From the NCBI GenBank assembly GCA_963837335.1, contig CAWINS010000006.1:124001-188000 (forward strand): DNA of 64,000 nt. Reading direction: 5' to 3'. The notes beneath the pieces are model-generated. The model searched no databases. It was not told where the DNA came from and saw only the letters and a list, made by a program, of their open reading frames with translations. Every line of letters starts with the position of its first letter. Position 1 is the first letter of the stretch. This DNA comes from RYN-230 sp963837335 (GTDB taxonomy: Bacteria > Actinomycetota > Actinomycetes > Streptosporangiales > Streptosporangiaceae). Below, piece after piece: positions 44,738 to 52,801 of the stretch. Both the position numbers and the translations under genes were made by a program.

Positions 44738-45577
44738 TCACGGCTTTTTTGCGACTCCGCCCACCGCGGGGACGGCAGGGGGGTCGACCGTGCTGGGATC
44801 GGGGCGCCATTGGTGGATGGGCACCACACCGGGAGCAGCGAGTTCCAGGCCGTCGAAGAACCTGGCGACCTGCTCCGGCCGCCGTACGCGGTACGGGACA
44901 GCCCCGCTCTCGTTGTACTGCCCGAGCGCCTTGTCCTGCGCGGGGTCAGTGTCGACGCCTTCGTACATCACGAGGTAGCCGCCGGAGGGCAGAGCGTCTT
45001 TGAGCCGGCCCACGATTGACCTGGCCACCTCGTCATCGTCCTCGCCGGGGTTGCCTATGTGTCCCATGACTCCCATCAGCATGATTGCGATGGGCTGGGT
45101 GAAGTCCAGCTTCGTCCGCGCGATGCTCACCAGCGTGCCGGGATCGTAGAGGTCGGCTTCGATGTAGTCGGTACCGCCGCGGGGGTTGCTGGCGAGCAGT
45201 GCCCGGGCGTGCACGAGCACGAGCGGGTCGTTGTCCGCATAGACAATGCGCGACTCGGGCGCGACCCCCTGGGCGACTTCGTGGGTGGGATCGTGACTCG
45301 GCAGGCCCGAGCCGATATCCAGGAATTGGCGGACTCCAGCCTCACCAGTCACGTAGCGGACAGCGCGGGCAAGGTAGCTGCGGCTCGAGCGGGCCAGGTC
45401 GAAGACCCCGGGAGATAATTGCGCGTACGCATCCCCGGCTTCCTTATCGATGGGGTAGTAGTCGTTGCCTCCCATCCAGTAGTTCCAGATCCTGGCCGAG
45501 ACGGGCACCGAGGTGTCAACCCTGGCCATCAGGTCTGCTTGCGTGTCATCCCTGGAAACCGACGGATTTTCGCTCAC
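44738..45577 (-). CDS. S-adenosyl methyltransferase, PF04672 family
   Basis: The 279-residue protein has the family opening VPVSARIWNYWMGGNDYYPI, then YLARAVRYVTGEAGVRQFLD with IGSGLPSHDPTHEVAQ as the SAM-binding loop. VYADNDPLVLVHARALL and IMLMGVMGHIGN come later. This family is abundant in Streptosporangiales, Frankiales and Streptomyces and is rare elsewhere, so it is a useful taxonomic hint. The substrate is unknown. It stands alone with gaps of 200-290 bp on both sides. Confidence 0.9.
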   Translation of the reverse strand: MSENPSVSRDDTQADLMARVDTSVPVSARIWNYWMGGNDYYPIDKEAGDAYAQLSPGVFDLARSSRSYLARAVRYVTGEAGVRQFLDIGSGLPSHDPTHEVAQGVAPESRIVYADNDPLVLVHARALLASNPRGGTDYIEADLYDPGTLVSIARTKLDFTQPIAIMLMGVMGHIGNPGEDDDEVARSIVGRLKDALPSGGYLVMYEGVDTDPAQDKALGQYNESGAVPYRVRRPEQVARFFDGLELAAPGVVPIHQWRPDPSTVDPPAVPAVGGVAKKP

Positions 45578-45780
45578 GATTGCCTCCCCGGCACGTCGTT
45601 GTCATGATGCCTGGCGGCCGTGCTTGACGGATATAGCGCGGCGGATAGTGCGACGGTCACAGGCTGAATACGCGGGTCCGCCCGCCGGGGTCGTGGCCTC
45701 GTGTATCAGTGCGACCGGGCCCTCCTCCGTGCAGGTAGATGCCCGTCATGGGGGCGGGCTTAAGCGCAGTAGGAGGGGTC

Positions 45781-47175
45781 ATGTCGTTCTCATGGGAGGT
45801 GCTGGCAGATCCGCCCGGGTTCGGGACGAGCACCATGCTGCTGCTCACCGACGGGCGGGTGATCTGTCAAGAGGACGGGACCGCGAACTGGTCGGCGCTC
45901 ACGCCGGACGCGCACGGCTCGTACCAGCACGGGACGTGGGCGGCGATCGCGCCGATGGCGACTTGGCGGCGGTACTACGCCTCCGCGGTCCTGGCGAACG
46001 GCAACGTGCTGGTCGCTGGTGGCGAAGACGCGCCGACCGGCGACACCAACGACTGCGAGATCTACGACCCGGTAGCGGACTCCTGGACGGTGATCGCACC
46101 GCCGGCCGGCTGGCCGAACATCGGTGACGCGCCGTGCGCCGTGCTGGACGACGGACAGGTGCTGCTCGGCAACATCAACACCACGCAGACGGCGATTTAC
46201 GACCCGGTGGCCAATGCCTGGACCGGCACCGGAACCAAGGGTGACATCAGCTCGGAGGAGACCTGGACGCTGCTGCGCGACGGCAGCGTGCTGACTGTCG
46301 AGTGCAACCCGACGTACCCGAAGGCCTCGCAGCGCTACGTGCCCTCGCTGGGCGCCTGGGTCGATGCCGGCTCGACGCAGGCCGACCTCGTGGCGCACGC
46401 GTTCAGCACCGAGATCGGGCCGGCCATCCTGCTGGAGGACGGGCGGGTGATCGCGTTCGGCGGTACCGGACACTCCGCGGTCTACGCGCCGGATCACGGC
46501 GGGGCAGGCGTGTGGTCTGCCGGGCCGGACTTCCCGATCGGGACCGACGGGCAGCTAATGATCGCGCGCGACGTGCCGGCCTGCCTGCTGCCCAACGGCC
46601 GGGTGCTGTGCTGCGCTGGCACGGCAAGCGGTGGCGGCGGCTGGGGTGCGCCGCCGGAGTTCTTCGAGTACGACCCGTATACGGACGAGCTGCATTCCGT
46701 CGCGACGCCGCCGCTCAACGCGTCGGTGCCTTACGTCGGCCGGATGCTGCTGCTGCCGACGGGCCAGGTTCTGTACGCGTCGGACAACACCAACATCAGC
46801 ATCGGAACGCCGTCCCGGCGCCAGCGGCGGAACGAGGAGCGCATCGAGCCCGAGATCACCGAGGTCTCCCACGAGCTCATCCCGGGGAGCCAGCACAAGG
46901 TGCGCGGCCGCCGGTTCAACGGCGAGTCGCAGGCCTGCAGCTACGGTGACGACTGCTCCTGCGCGACCAACTACCCGATCGCGCGGCTGCGTTATGACGG
47001 CGGGCGCGTGGTGTACTGCCGCACCTACGATCACTCGACGATGGCGGTCGCGACCCGGCAGCGGATTGTGCACACCACGATGGAAGTGCCCGCATCCGCG
47101 CCCTCGGGCCGCGCGCACCTGGAGATAGTGGCCAACGGCATCGCGGCAGACCCCGTCGAGGTCCACGTCAAGTGA
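45781..47175 (+). CDS. Kelch-repeat/galactose-oxidase-like beta-propeller protein
   Basis: ATG 45781 follows AGGAGG. The 464-residue protein has at least six kelch-type blades, such as YYASAVLANGNVLVAGGEDA, APCAVLDDGQVLLGNINTTQ and GPAILLEDGRVIAFGGTGHS. The C-terminal Ig-like domain (PEITEVSHELIPGSQHKVRG, then HLEIVANGIAADPVEVHVK) is the DUF1929-like cap of galactose oxidases. There is no signal peptide, and the Tyr/Cys copper site is not evident, so an enzymatic role is uncertain; binding or structural functions are possible. Confidence 0.75.
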   Translation: MSFSWEVLADPPGFGTSTMLLLTDGRVICQEDGTANWSALTPDAHGSYQHGTWAAIAPMATWRRYYASAVLANGNVLVAGGEDAPTGDTNDCEIYDPVADSWTVIAPPAGWPNIGDAPCAVLDDGQVLLGNINTTQTAIYDPVANAWTGTGTKGDISSEETWTLLRDGSVLTVECNPTYPKASQRYVPSLGAWVDAGSTQADLVAHAFSTEIGPAILLEDGRVIAFGGTGHSAVYAPDHGGAGVWSAGPDFPIGTDGQLMIARDVPACLLPNGRVLCCAGTASGGGGWGAPPEFFEYDPYTDELHSVATPPLNASVPYVGRMLLLPTGQVLYASDNTNISIGTPSRRQRRNEERIEPEITEVSHELIPGSQHKVRGRRFNGESQACSYGDDCSCATNYPIARLRYDGGRVVYCRTYDHSTMAVATRQRIVHTTMEVPASAPSGRAHLEIVANGIAADPVEVHVK

Positions 47176-47194
47176 CGCTAGGTCAGGTCGGCAG

Positions 47195-47226
47195 GCCTGG
47201 CGGTCTTCGGCGGAGGATCGCCAGGC
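47195..47226 (+). terminator. Probable stem-loop terminator after the kelch gene
   Basis: GCCTGGCG (47195-47202) pairs with CGCCAGGC (47219-47226), with weaker pairing toward the loop. It lies 20 bases after the stop. Confidence 0.5.
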
Positions 47227-47309
47227 TCCGCCTGGCCAGCACCTAGCAGGCATCCGGGGCCAGCCAGATCGAGCGCGGCGATGTCCCGAAACGTCATGCC
47301 GCTTGGTGA

Positions 47310-47576
47310 TCAGCCGATCCAGGTGATGTCGAAGATCCTGATCAGCTCGGTCGTGTCGTCAGAATAGAAGCTCAGCAGCCCATAACCGGCGCCGAACACC
47401 GCCATACGGTAGGCATGATCGTCCCCAGGCGGCATCACGGCCGCATCCCAGGGCTCATCGACCAGGACGACTACGCGCTCCAGCAGGGCATCGAATGCGG
47501 CCGCCGGTAAGCCATTCAGTTGAGCCAGCGCGCCGCCTTCGAACCGTACGCTGTAGCTCACCGGACGCCGGGCCAA
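47310..47576 (-). CDS. RelE/ParE-like toxin candidate (88 aa)
   Basis: This small protein has the RelE-like layout: strand YSVRFEGGALAQLNGLP, a helix (AAFDALLERVVVLVDEP), then YRMAVFGAGYGLLSFYSDD and a last strand ELIRIFDITWIG. Its start overlaps the end of the DUF6247 gene by 19 bp, a typical type II toxin-antitoxin arrangement with the antitoxin-like gene first. Classical RNase catalytic residues are not obvious, so activity is uncertain. Confidence 0.6.
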   Translation of the reverse strand: MARRPVSYSVRFEGGALAQLNGLPAAAFDALLERVVVLVDEPWDAAVMPPGDDHAYRMAVFGAGYGLLSFYSDDTTELIRIFDITWIG

Positions 47577-47866
47577 CCCGGCACGGCGTCCTCGATCGGC
47601 GTTGACCCCTCAAGGCTCCCGGACTGGACCGCTTCCCGCACCGCCGCTAGGCGGCCAGCGAATCCGAGATGGGAATGGGCGGCCGCAGTTAGGCGCCACA
47701 ACCGCAGCACATCGTGCAGTTGCCGATACCCCCCCACCTGCCGGGCCGCCCCGGCTGCCGCGCCGTAATACTCGCGCAGGAACTGGTCGTGGAAGCGGGC
47801 AGGCAGCACACGCAAGATCTCCACCGGATCATCCGGATCAGGCTCATGCACCGGCTGGGCACTCAT
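47558..47866 (-). CDS. DUF6247 family protein, probable antitoxin partner
   Basis: The 102-residue protein reads PVEILRVLPARFHDQFLREY, then RQLHDVLRLWRLTAAAHSHL, and ends ...EDAVPGWPG, the pattern of actinobacterial DUF6247 proteins that commonly precede RelE-like genes. It is all-helical with no clear DNA-binding motif. It overlaps the downstream toxin-like gene, suggesting co-translation. Confidence 0.65.
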   Translation of the reverse strand: MSAQPVHEPDPDDPVEILRVLPARFHDQFLREYYGAAAGAARQVGGYRQLHDVLRLWRLTAAAHSHLGFAGRLAAVREAVQSGSLEGSTPIEDAVPGWPGVR

Positions 47867-48058
47867 AGGTACGCAGGCTACCAGCGGGAGACTGACAGGA
47901 GCGGATCACCACAGCCAACATCCGGGCGCATCTGAATATGTGCGCAACACCGCACGGGAGCAGCGGATACCGCACATTCGGACCAGCGTCCTTCGGCCCA
48001 GCGTCTGGTTCTGTGTCGCAGCGTCCCGGTCAGCGCGGGCGCTGTCTACGGACACGCT

Positions 48059-49729
48059 CTAACCGGACCCGTCCTGGGCACCAGCCAGATCGAGCGCGGC
48101 GATATAGCCGAACGTCATGGCCGGCCCGATGGTCGCGCCCGCGCCGGCGTAGCTGTGCCCCATCACCGCCGCGCTCGCGTTACCCGCCGCGTAGAGCCCG
48201 GGGATGGGCGAGCCGTCGCCGCGGAGCACCCGGGCCCGTTCGTCGGTGACCAGGCCGCCCTTGGTGCCGAGATCGCCCGGCACGATCCTGGCCGCGTAGA
48301 ACGGCGGCCGGTCCAGCGGGGCCAGGTTCGGGTTCGGCTGCCGCCGCGGGTCGCCGTAGTAGCGGTCGTAGGCCGAGTCGCCGCGGCGGAAGTCCTCGTC
48401 GGTGCCGGCCTGCGCGAACTCGCCGAACCGGGCCACGGTCTTGTCCAGCCCCTCGGGGTCCACGCCGATCTTCCCGGCCAGCTCGGCGAGGGTGGGTGCG
48501 CGGTAGACCGCCCCCGCCTCGTACCACCGCCGGGGAAGGGGCCGGCCCAGCGGCAGGCCCGCGAAGACGTAGGTGCTCTTGTAACGCTGGTCGAAGATCA
48601 GCCAGCAGGGGATGTGCGGGGTGGCGGTCCGGTGGCCCTCATACATGGCGTGGACCGTGTCCACGTACGGGGCGGCCTCGTTCACGAAGCGCTGGCCCGC
48701 GCGGTTGACCAGCAGGCAGCCGGGCAGGCTGCGCTCGGCGAGGCAGAAGTACGGGCCGGAGGGCAGCGGGATGGACGGTCCCCACCAGGCGTCATCCATC
48801 AGGTCCAGCGCCGCCCCGGCGTCCTGGCCGGCCAGGATGGCGTCGCCGGTGTTCCCGGCCGCGCCGGTCGTCCATTCGGTGCCGATCGGCGGGCGCTGGT
48901 AGCGCCGCCGCATCTCGCCGTTGCGCTCGAAGCCGCCCGCGGCCAGCACGACGCCCCGGCTCGCCGCGATGACCGCGGGCTGGCCATCACGCAGGACATG
49001 GGCCCCGGTGACCCGGCCGCCGGTCATCTCCAGGCCGGTCAGCGGCGTGTTCAGCCAGACCGGCACCTGCGTGGACGCCAGGCCCGCCCGCAGCCCGGCG
49101 GCGAGGGCCTGGCCCATGCTGAGGGGGTGCTGCCGCAGGAGGCGGCCCCGGGCCGCCCGGCCTGCGATCTTCGCGGTGGCGAGTATCGCCCGGGGATGCC
49201 GGGGGCCGAGGCTCAGCCACCGGTAGTCGCCCTGGGTGATGGTGACCCCCTCAGGCGCCGGGAGGTAGGGCGGGTTGAGGTGGGCCAGCTCGGGTCCCAG
49301 CACCCGCGCGTTCAGCGGCACCGGCTCGATGCTGCGGCCGGTGGCCAGCCCGCCGGGAGCCTCCGGGTAGTAGTCCGCGTAGCCCGGCACCCAGGCGAAC
49401 TCCAGCGGGGTGTGCTGGCGGACGAAGGACACCATGGCCGGGCCGTGGGCCAGCAGCGCCTGCTGGCGCGCGGGCGCTACCCCGTCCCCGGCGACATGCG
49501 CCAGGTAGGCCCGGGCCTGCTCGGCGGTATCGGTGACCCCGGCCCGGCGCAGCACCTCGTTGCCGGGCACCCAGATCCCGCCGCCGGACCGCGCGGTGGA
49601 GCCGCCGAACGTGCCGGCCTTCTCGATCACCACCACCCGCAGCCCGCGATGGGCCGCGGCGAGCGCGGCGGTCATGCCGGCCGCGCCGCTGCCCGCTACC
49701 ACGACGTCGAACTGGCCTGCCGTTGTCAT
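48059..49729 (-). CDS. kstD: 3-Ketosteroid delta1-dehydrogenase KstD
   Basis: This 556-residue FAD enzyme has the dinucleotide motif FDVVVAGSGAAGMTAALAAA at the N-terminus and the FGGSTARSGGGIWVPGN loop. The catalytic-domain region is GIAGYADYYPEA-like (PGYADYYPEA). The C-terminus is GNASAAVMGHSYAGAGATIG followed by PAMTFGYIAALDLA, the KstD signature with the catalytic Tyr and following Gly. It introduces the C1-C2 double bond into 3-ketosteroids (for example AD to ADD). ATG 49729 follows GGGAGG; a TAGTAT -10 and KstR-type box lie upstream, shared with the divergent flavoprotein gene. Confidence 0.92.
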   Translation of the reverse strand: MTTAGQFDVVVAGSGAAGMTAALAAAHRGLRVVVIEKAGTFGGSTARSGGGIWVPGNEVLRRAGVTDTAEQARAYLAHVAGDGVAPARQQALLAHGPAMVSFVRQHTPLEFAWVPGYADYYPEAPGGLATGRSIEPVPLNARVLGPELAHLNPPYLPAPEGVTITQGDYRWLSLGPRHPRAILATAKIAGRAARGRLLRQHPLSMGQALAAGLRAGLASTQVPVWLNTPLTGLEMTGGRVTGAHVLRDGQPAVIAASRGVVLAAGGFERNGEMRRRYQRPPIGTEWTTGAAGNTGDAILAGQDAGAALDLMDDAWWGPSIPLPSGPYFCLAERSLPGCLLVNRAGQRFVNEAAPYVDTVHAMYEGHRTATPHIPCWLIFDQRYKSTYVFAGLPLGRPLPRRWYEAGAVYRAPTLAELAGKIGVDPEGLDKTVARFGEFAQAGTDEDFRRGDSAYDRYYGDPRRQPNPNLAPLDRPPFYAARIVPGDLGTKGGLVTDERARVLRGDGSPIPGLYAAGNASAAVMGHSYAGAGATIGPAMTFGYIAALDLAGAQDGSG

Positions 49730-49751
49730 CCGACCTCCCGGGCTCTCATAC

Positions 49752-49765
49752 TAGAACACGTTATA
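49752..49765. promoter_or_regulatory. KstR-type operator between kstD and the second flavoprotein
   Basis: TAGAACACGTTATA matches TnnAACnnGTTnnA. Rightward -10 TATAGT (49762-49767) and leftward -10 TAGTAT (49753-49748) both overlap its ends, so one bound repressor would block both promoters. Confidence 0.87.
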
Positions 49766-49822
49766 GTTTTTGGCCGACCCCCGGACAGGCGTCCCGGCCC
49801 GGCCGGGACGCGGGAGGCACTG

Positions 49823-51457
49823 GTGCGCCAGACCTGGGACATCGAGGCGGACGTCGTCGTGGTGGGCTTCGGTGCCGCGGGCGCCTGCGCCGCGCTGGAG
49901 GCGGCGCAGGCCGGCGCTGAGGTGGTGGTCCTCGACCGGTTCGGCGGCGGCGGTGCCACGGCCCTGTCCGGCGGGGTGGTCTACGCCGGCGGGGGGACCC
50001 GCCAGCAGCAGGCGGCGGGCGTGTCCGACTCGCCGGAGGCGATGTTCGCCTACCTGAGCGCCGAGGCGGGGGACGCCGTCTCGGCCGCGACCCTCCGGAG
50101 GTTCTGCGAGGACAGCCCGGCGATGCTCGCCTGGCTCGAGCAGCACGGGGTCCCGTTCGAGGGCAGCCTGTGCCCGGACAAGACCTCTTACCCGACCAAC
50201 CGCCACTACCTGTATTACTCCGGCAGCGAGTTGTCGTTCGCCGCGATCGCGCCCCCGGCTCCGCGGGGGCACCGGACGCGCGGGCCGGGGACGTCGGGGC
50301 GGCTGCTGTATGCCCGGCTGGCCCGGGCGGCCCGCGGCTCCGGCGCCCGGCTGGTGCTGCAGACCATGGCGCAGCGGCTGATCATCGACGAGGCCGGGCG
50401 GGTGACCGGGGTCGAAGCCAGCACGCTGCGGGACGCCCCGGCCTGGGCCGCCGCGGCCCACCGCATCCTGCACCGCTGGTCGGGCAAGCCGTACCTGTAC
50501 GCGCCCAAGGCCGGCCGGGTCATGCACCGGCCGGTCGGCTGGCTGGAGCGCCGGCACGGCCGCCCGCTGCGGGTCAGAGCCCGGGCCGGGGTGGTGCTGT
50601 CCGCGGGCGGGTTCGTGGCCAACCGGGCGATGATGCGCGAGCACGCCCCGGCCTGCCGGGGCGGCCTGCCGCTGGGCACACCCGGCGACGACGGCAGCGG
50701 GATCGCGCTGGGCGCGCAGGCCGGCGGGGCCACCGCGTTCCTGGACCGCGTCTCGGTCTGGCGGTTCCTGTCGCCGCCGCCTGCCCTCATCCACGGCATC
50801 CTGGTGGACCGGGCCGGGCAGCGGATCTGCGATGAGGCGCGCTACGGCGCGGCGATCGGGGACGCCATCGTGACCCGGCACCAGGGCCGGGCCTGGCTGC
50901 TCATCGACCAGGCCACCCTGGCCCAGGCCCGCCGCCAGGTCCGGGCCAGCACCCTGTGGTTCCAGCGGCTGCAGGCGTGGTACCTGCTGACCGCCGGCCG
51001 GCGCCACGCGCCTGCCCTGGAGGCGCTGGCCAGGCGGGCGGGGGTGGACCCGGCCGGGCTGGCGGCCACCGTCGCGGCGCACAACGCGGCCGCGGCGGCC
51101 GGCCGGGACGATCCGGCGGGCAAGCCGCCGGAACAGGTCCGCGCCCAGGACCAGCCGCCCTACTCGCTGATCGACTGCTCGGTGCGGCCCGGGGTGGCGA
51201 ATCCGGCGCCGGTGCTCACCCTGGGCGGGCTGGTGGTCGCCGAGGACACCGGGCAGGTGCGGCGGGCCGACGGCCGCCCGGTGCCGGGCCTGTACGCGGC
51301 CGGCCGCAGCGCCGTCGGCCTGTGCTCGCGCTCGTACGTCAGCGGGCTCTCGCTGGCGGACTGCGTCTTCTCCGGGCGCCGCGCGGGCCGCCACGCCGCC
51401 GCGGCGGCGGCCGGGGGAAGTGCGGCGGTGCCAGGAGGTGCGGTCAGCGGTAGGTGA
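49823..51457 (+). CDS. KstD-like FAD-binding dehydrogenase (possible 3-ketosteroid delta4-dehydrogenase)
   Basis: GTG 49823 follows GGGAGG. The 544-residue flavoprotein begins TWDIEADVVVVGFGAAGACA with the GxGxxG motif, then VVLDRFGGGGATALSGGVVY. It ends with GLYAAGRSAVGLCSRSYVSG and LADCVFSGRRAGRHAA. It belongs to the same fumarate reductase/KstD superfamily as kstD, but the C-terminal motif differs from KstD and resembles other KstR-regulon flavoproteins. It may act on 5-alpha steroids or a related ketosteroid; the exact reaction is unproven. It shares a box with kstD. Its 3' end overlaps kshB by 14 bp. Confidence 0.75.
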   Translation: MRQTWDIEADVVVVGFGAAGACAALEAAQAGAEVVVLDRFGGGGATALSGGVVYAGGGTRQQQAAGVSDSPEAMFAYLSAEAGDAVSAATLRRFCEDSPAMLAWLEQHGVPFEGSLCPDKTSYPTNRHYLYYSGSELSFAAIAPPAPRGHRTRGPGTSGRLLYARLARAARGSGARLVLQTMAQRLIIDEAGRVTGVEASTLRDAPAWAAAAHRILHRWSGKPYLYAPKAGRVMHRPVGWLERRHGRPLRVRARAGVVLSAGGFVANRAMMREHAPACRGGLPLGTPGDDGSGIALGAQAGGATAFLDRVSVWRFLSPPPALIHGILVDRAGQRICDEARYGAAIGDAIVTRHQGRAWLLIDQATLAQARRQVRASTLWFQRLQAWYLLTAGRRHAPALEALARRAGVDPAGLAATVAAHNAAAAAGRDDPAGKPPEQVRAQDQPPYSLIDCSVRPGVANPAPVLTLGGLVVAEDTGQVRRADGRPVPGLYAAGRSAVGLCSRSYVSGLSLADCVFSGRRAGRHAAAAAAGGSAAVPGGAVSGR

Positions 51458-52472
51458 CGCTGACGGTGTCGGTCAGCGGCACGGCCTGGCAGGCGAGGAT
51501 GTAGCCGTCGGCGACGTCCTCCTCTTCCAGCACCTCGTTGTGGGCCATCGCCACCTCACCGCTGGTGAGCTCGCAGGCGCAGGCGCCGCAGATGCCCTGA
51601 CGGCAGGAGAACGGCGCATCGAGGCCCTCGTCGAGCATGACGTCCAGCATCCGGGTGCCGGCCGGCCACGACAGCACCCGCCGCTCACCGTCCAGCGTCA
51701 CCTCCAGGCTGGCGGCCACGCCGCCCGCCGGCGGCGGGGGCGCCTCGAACGGGTTCTCCGCCAGCGACACGAACCGCTCGGCGTGAATGCGCTGGGCGGG
51801 CACGCCCAGCTGGCCGAGGGCCTGCCGGGCGACCGTGAGGTAGGGATCGGGCCCGCACAGGAAGGCCTCGTACGCGGCATAGGGGCGGGCCAGCGCCGCC
51901 ATCGCGGCCGCGGTGGGCGGGCCCTGCAGCGAGTCCAGCCAGTGCAGTACGAGCAGCCGGTCACCGGCCGCCGCGGCCAGCCGGGCCAGCTCCCCGCTGA
52001 AGATCACCGAACGCTCGTCGCGGTTGGTGTAGATCAGCACGATCCGGCCCCGCCCCCGGGCCAGCGCTGACTTCACGATGGACATGACCGGGGTGATCCC
52101 GCTGCCGCCCGCGAACATGAGGAGGTCGGTGTCCAGCGAGCGGGGAGTGAACGTGCCGGCGGGCGGCAGGAAGTCCAGGATGCTGCCTGCGGTGACCTGG
52201 TCCGCCAGCCAGTTGGAGGCATGCCCGTCCGCCACCCGCTTGATGGTGATCGTGTGGCGGTCCCCGGTGTGCGGTGAGCTGGACAGCGAGTAGCACCGCG
52301 CGACCGACCCCGACCCGTTGTGCGGGACGCGCACCGTGAGGAACTGGCCCGGCCGGTAGGCGAATTCGCCGGACAGCTCGGGCGGGACGGCCAGGACCAG
52401 CGAGCAGGCGTCGTCGGTCTCGCTGACTACCTCTGCGACCCGCAGCTGGTGGAAGGCGCGCTGCGGGCTCAC
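51444..52472 (-). CDS. kshB: 3-Ketosteroid 9-alpha-hydroxylase reductase KshB
   Basis: This 342-residue class IA reductase has FAD-binding RPGQFLTVRV and RCYSLSSSPH, NAD-binding FAGGSGITPVMSIVKSAL and IYTNRDERSVIF, and a C-terminal plant-type [2Fe-2S] ferredoxin domain with FSCRQGICGACACELTSG and the fourth Cys in YILACQA. It passes electrons from NADH to KshA. It is the last gene of the leftward kshA-small protein-kshB operon; its start overlaps the small gene stop by 4 bp. Confidence 0.93.
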   Translation of the reverse strand: MSPQRAFHQLRVAEVVSETDDACSLVLAVPPELSGEFAYRPGQFLTVRVPHNGSGSVARCYSLSSSPHTGDRHTITIKRVADGHASNWLADQVTAGSILDFLPPAGTFTPRSLDTDLLMFAGGSGITPVMSIVKSALARGRGRIVLIYTNRDERSVIFSGELARLAAAAGDRLLVLHWLDSLQGPPTAAAMAALARPYAAYEAFLCGPDPYLTVARQALGQLGVPAQRIHAERFVSLAENPFEAPPPPAGGVAASLEVTLDGERRVLSWPAGTRMLDVMLDEGLDAPFSCRQGICGACACELTSGEVAMAHNEVLEEEDVADGYILACQAVPLTDTVSVTYR

Positions 52473-52798
52473 GGCGGCGTTACCTCCAGGCGGCCCTCCG
52501 CTACCGCGCGGTCCAGGCTGTCGCGCAGGCTGGCGCAGGTGTCGATGAGAGCGCTCCGCTCACCCGCGGCCTCCCGGGCGCTGAACTCGGCGCAGGCGGC
52601 CGTCGCGGCCAGGCTCCACTGCACGCTCGTGTGCTGCGGACTGAACTTGGTCACCAGGACGCTGGCCGCGCAGCGGTCGCACGCCATCTCCTGCAGCGCC
52701 GCGTGCCGCTCGTCGGCAGGCCGGGCCCGCCGGGGGACGCTGGCCTGGCTGGCCCGCGGCGCCGCCGGGACGCGGGCCGGGTGCCGCCCGTTGACCAT
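52469..52798 (-). CDS. Small Cys-containing protein between kshA and kshB (109 aa)
   Basis: It starts 4 bases after the kshA stop (ATG 52798) and overlaps the kshB start, so it is translated as part of the hydroxylase operon. After a Pro/Arg/Ala-rich leader it has EMACDRCAASVLVTKFSP, then QHTSVQWSLAATAACAEF and a helical end. The CDRC pair plus the third Cys could bind a metal or cluster. I do not recognise a named family. Its position suggests an accessory role in electron transfer or assembly of the 9-alpha-hydroxylase. Confidence 0.7.
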   Translation of the reverse strand: MVNGRHPARVPAAPRASQASVPRRARPADERHAALQEMACDRCAASVLVTKFSPQHTSVQWSLAATAACAEFSAREAAGERSALIDTCASLRDSLDRAVAEGRLEVTPP

Positions 52799-52801
52799 GG
52801 C

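Noticed and set aside
48155..49820. Plus-strand open frame through kstD leading into the second flavoprotein
   Set aside because: The 5' part is antisense to kstD and compositionally biased; GTG 49823 with GGGAGG is a proper start.
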